Source of the DNA: Hydrogenispora sp.
GTDB lineage: Bacteria > Bacillota > UBA4882 > UBA10575
DNA: 36,301 bases
Reading direction: 5' to 3'
Assembly: GCA_012837705.1 (NCBI GenBank)
Contig: DUQQ01000037.1
Span: forward strand, 1-36,301
Below are positions 34,326 through 36,301 of this stretch, piece by piece (positions within the stretch are counted from its first letter, which is position 1; the number at the start of each line of letters is the position of its first letter). A model generated the notes under the pieces. That model was not told the DNA's origin, did no database searches, and saw only the letters and a program-made list of their open reading frames with translations. The position numbers were made by a program, and so were the translations under genes.

Positions 34326-36005
34326 ATGCGTTTAACCGGTGCAGACATTTTGGTGGAATGCCTGATCGAACAGGGTGTCGATACAATCTTCGGGTTTCCC
34401 GGGGGTGCGGTTTTAAATATCTATGACTCGTTATATAAATATAAGGATAAGATTAAGCATTATCTGACTTCCCATGAGCAGGGGGCGGCCCATGCCGCCG
34501 ACGGCTATGCGCGGGCTTCGGGGAAGGTCGGTGTTTGCCTGGCCACGTCCGGCCCGGGTGCGACCAACCTGGTGACCGGGATAGCCACTGCTTACATGGA
34601 TTCCATCCCCCTGGTGGCGATCACCGGTAATGTCGCTTTAAACCTGATTGGTAAGGATAGTTTCCAGGAAGTGGACATCACCGGGATTACCATGCCTATT
34701 ACGAAACACAATTTCATGGTCAAAAGGGTTGAGGACTTGGCCGATACGGTCCGCCAGGCCTTTCGGATTGCCCAAGAAGGGCGGCCCGGACCGGTCCTTA
34801 TTGATATCCCCAAAGATATTACGGTCCATGAGTGTGAATATGAGCCGTGCGTTATCAGTCCACCCCAGAACAATACGGTGGTGACCAACGGGGTCATTGC
34901 AAAGGCATTGGCGTTGATTCAAAATGCGGAAAAACCTATGATCTACGCAGGCGGCGGAGTGATCGCCGCCGAGGCGGCCGACGAACTCTATGAACTAGCG
35001 GTGAAGATCAATGCCCCAGTCACCTTAAGCCTCATGGGGATGGGTGCTTTTCCGACCACCCATGAACTGTACACGGGAATGATTGGGATGCACGGAACAA
35101 AGGCTTCTAACCTGGCGGTGACCCAATGCGACCTGTTGATTGCGGTTGGGGCTCGGTTCAGCGACCGGGTGGTCAGTAAGCTGGACCGGTTCGCGCCGAA
35201 GGCCCAGATTTTGCACATCGACATCGACGAGGCCGAGGTCAACAAGAATGTGCGGGCGGCCCATTATATTGTGGGCGATGTCAAGGCGGTACTCGCCAAA
35301 CTCAACCAGGAACTTCAGCCCAGGGACCGTTCCCAATGGCTCGACCAGGTGATGGCCTTAAAAGCCCAGAAGCAGATTCCCGGGAATGGTGAGGAATTAA
35401 CCCCCCGATATATTCTGGAAAAGATTTACGAACTGACCGGCGGGGAGGCGATCATCGCCACCGAAGTGGGGCAGCACCAGATCTGGACCGCCCAGCATTA
35501 CAAGTTTACAAAACCAAGGTCCCTCATCACCTCCGGCGGACTGGGAACAATGGGGTTCGGCTTGGGCGCTTCGATCGGGGCTTCCGTTGCTTTACCGGGG
35601 AAAAGGGTGTTCAATATTGCCGGAGACGGCAGTTTCCGCATGAATTTAAATGAGTTGGCCACGGCGGTGGAGTACAACCTTCCGGTCATTGTGGTGATCA
35701 TGAACAACCATGCACTCGGGATGGTCCGGCAATGGCAGAGTCTATTTTACGATAGCCGTTACTCCCAGACTACCCTGGACCGCCAGACCGACTTCGTGAA
35801 GGTGGCCGAGGCTTTTGGTGCGGTCGGGTTTAACCTGACGGCGCGGGAAGACGTGGAAAAGGTGCTTAAGGAAGCTTTAGCCCTAAACCGTACGGTGGTC
35901 ATCAATTGCGAGATCGACCGTGATCACAAAGTCTGGCCGATGGTCCCACCGGGGGCGGCCCTGGAAGACGTGATCGTCGACGAATCCGATTTGATTAAGA
36001 ATTGA
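34326..36005 (+). CDS. ilvB: acetolactate synthase large (catalytic) subunit, biosynthetic type
   Basis: Thiamine diphosphate enzyme of 559 aa, the catalytic subunit for IlvN at the other end of the operon. The Pyr domain begins MRLTGADILVECLIEQGVDTIFGFPGGAVLNIYD, with the catalytic glutamate Glu51 in SHEQGAAHAADGYARA. The central domain holds the FAD-related segment (about 190-340). The ThDP/Mg2+ motif GDGSFRMNLNELATAVEYNLPV...NNH is near residues 435-465. The C-terminal MVPPGAALEDVI is typical. I chose ATG 34326, preceded by AAAGGTGGTG. The frame from 34290 adds 12 unsupported residues. It is the final gene of the operon. No transaminase gene follows. Confidence 0.95.
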   Translation: MRLTGADILVECLIEQGVDTIFGFPGGAVLNIYDSLYKYKDKIKHYLTSHEQGAAHAADGYARASGKVGVCLATSGPGATNLVTGIATAYMDSIPLVAITGNVALNLIGKDSFQEVDITGITMPITKHNFMVKRVEDLADTVRQAFRIAQEGRPGPVLIDIPKDITVHECEYEPCVISPPQNNTVVTNGVIAKALALIQNAEKPMIYAGGGVIAAEAADELYELAVKINAPVTLSLMGMGAFPTTHELYTGMIGMHGTKASNLAVTQCDLLIAVGARFSDRVVSKLDRFAPKAQILHIDIDEAEVNKNVRAAHYIVGDVKAVLAKLNQELQPRDRSQWLDQVMALKAQKQIPGNGEELTPRYILEKIYELTGGEAIIATEVGQHQIWTAQHYKFTKPRSLITSGGLGTMGFGLGASIGASVALPGKRVFNIAGDGSFRMNLNELATAVEYNLPVIVVIMNNHALGMVRQWQSLFYDSRYSQTTLDRQTDFVKVAEAFGAVGFNLTAREDVEKVLKEALALNRTVVINCEIDRDHKVWPMVPPGAALEDVIVDESDLIKN

Positions 36006-36035
36006 GTATTTGAGTATTTAAGTATTTAAGTATTT
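36004..36035 (+). repeat. four tandem octamers (GAGTATTT/AAGTATTT)
   Basis: Two copies of GAGTATTT (36004-36019) followed by two of AAGTATTT (36020-36035). The array starts within the ilvB stop codon (TGA 36003-36005), so it is the beginning of the 3' untranslated region. Confidence 0.9.
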
Positions 36036-36086
36036 AAGAAGGCAGAGCATCCTTTGGTTGATGATAATTCCACAAAGGGGGGTGGG

Positions 36087-36115
36087 TTGACGAACCAAAG
36101 GGCTCGTTCTATAAT
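36087..36115 (+). promoter_or_regulatory. promoter of the cobalamin-riboswitch transcript
   Basis: TTGACG (36087-36092), a 17-base spacer and TATAAT (36110-36115) place transcription start near 36122, 20 bases before the aptamer P1 stem. The 50 bases between the octamer repeat and this promoter include CCTTTG/CAAAGG inverted arms but no T run, so no clear terminator for the ilv operon is seen. Confidence 0.88.
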
Positions 36116-36141
36116 GAACCTAACAATTGCATAGTTTACCT

Positions 36142-36291
36142 CTTAAGGTGCCATCACGGCTTAATAGGGAAACAGGTGCAAATCCTGTACGGTCCCGCCA
36201 CTGTGAGAGGGGAGCTTTTTGCCAGTCGCCACTGGTTGAGCTGGGAAGGTGGCAAGAAGCGATGAACCCGAGTCAGGAGACCTGCCTTAAG
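36142..36291 (+). promoter_or_regulatory. cobalamin riboswitch
   Basis: Complete B12 aptamer: P1 arm CTTAAGG (36142-36148) with CCTTAAG (36285-36291), the core AGGGAAACAGGTGCAAATCC (about 36166-36184), then GTACGGTCCCGCCACTGTGA, and the 3' part GATGAACCCGAGTCAGGAGA followed by CCTGCC. These are the B12-box elements of the family. The controlled gene lies beyond the window. Such riboswitches sit before cobalamin synthesis or transport genes and before B12-independent isozymes, usually repressing them when B12 is abundant. Confidence 0.94.
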
Positions 36292-36301
36292 TTGTAGTCA
36301 C

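Overview
The window looks like a chromosomal segment of a plant-polysaccharide-using Bacillota (Firmicutes) bacterium. Three cis-regulatory RNA classes typical of that phylum are readable in the sequence: a c-di-AMP (ydaO/yuaA) riboswitch, a leucine-type T-box and, at the right edge, a cobalamin riboswitch. Shine-Dalgarno sites are strong and GTG/TTG starts are common. The two extracytoplasmic solute-binding proteins lack a lipobox cysteine and one has an ordinary signal peptide, so a diderm or deep-branching Bacillota lineage is plausible (inference). No mobile element, CRISPR array, tRNA or rRNA was seen.

Left block (1-9563, + strand): an arabinoxylan-oligosaccharide utilisation locus. It holds a CUT1-type sugar ABC transporter (a binding-protein gene with an in-frame stop, then two permeases and no ATPase), two different intracellular GH51 alpha-L-arabinofuranosidases, a GH120 beta-xylosidase and a LacI-family regulator. 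Just before the first GH51 gene lies a 60-bp relic that retains only the first 12 codons and the last few codons of a second lacI-type gene.

Middle block (9626-19068, + strand): a consensus promoter, a c-di-AMP riboswitch and a terminator precede a SulP anion transporter and a ten-gene Mrp/Mbh-type cation antiporter cluster. The order is mnhE, mnhF, mnhG, mbhD-like, mbhE-like, mnhB, mnhC, mnhD, then two more large antiporter-like subunits. This is the membrane half of an MBH-type complex, with the MrpA C-terminal part as separate small genes, and no hydrogenase or oxidoreductase genes follow. It suggests c-di-AMP control of Na+/H+ exchange linked to anion (sulfate or bicarbonate) uptake.

Small genes (19195-24143): a minus-strand DUF1848 protein with a C-terminal CX3CX2C motif, a plus-strand secreted DUF2059 protein, and a minus-strand ABC transporter of the TrpXYZ-like family. 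The transporter has its own consensus promoter and a short leader with a terminator and a candidate antiterminator.

Right block (24266-36005, + strand): one branched-chain amino-acid operon behind a promoter and a Leu(CUC) T-box: ilvN-ilvC-leuA-cimA-leuC-leuD-leuB-ilvD-ilvB. It encodes routes to valine and leucine, and to isoleucine from pyruvate through citramalate without threonine deaminase. Only the final transaminase is absent. The window closes with a promoter and a complete cobalamin riboswitch whose target gene lies outside.
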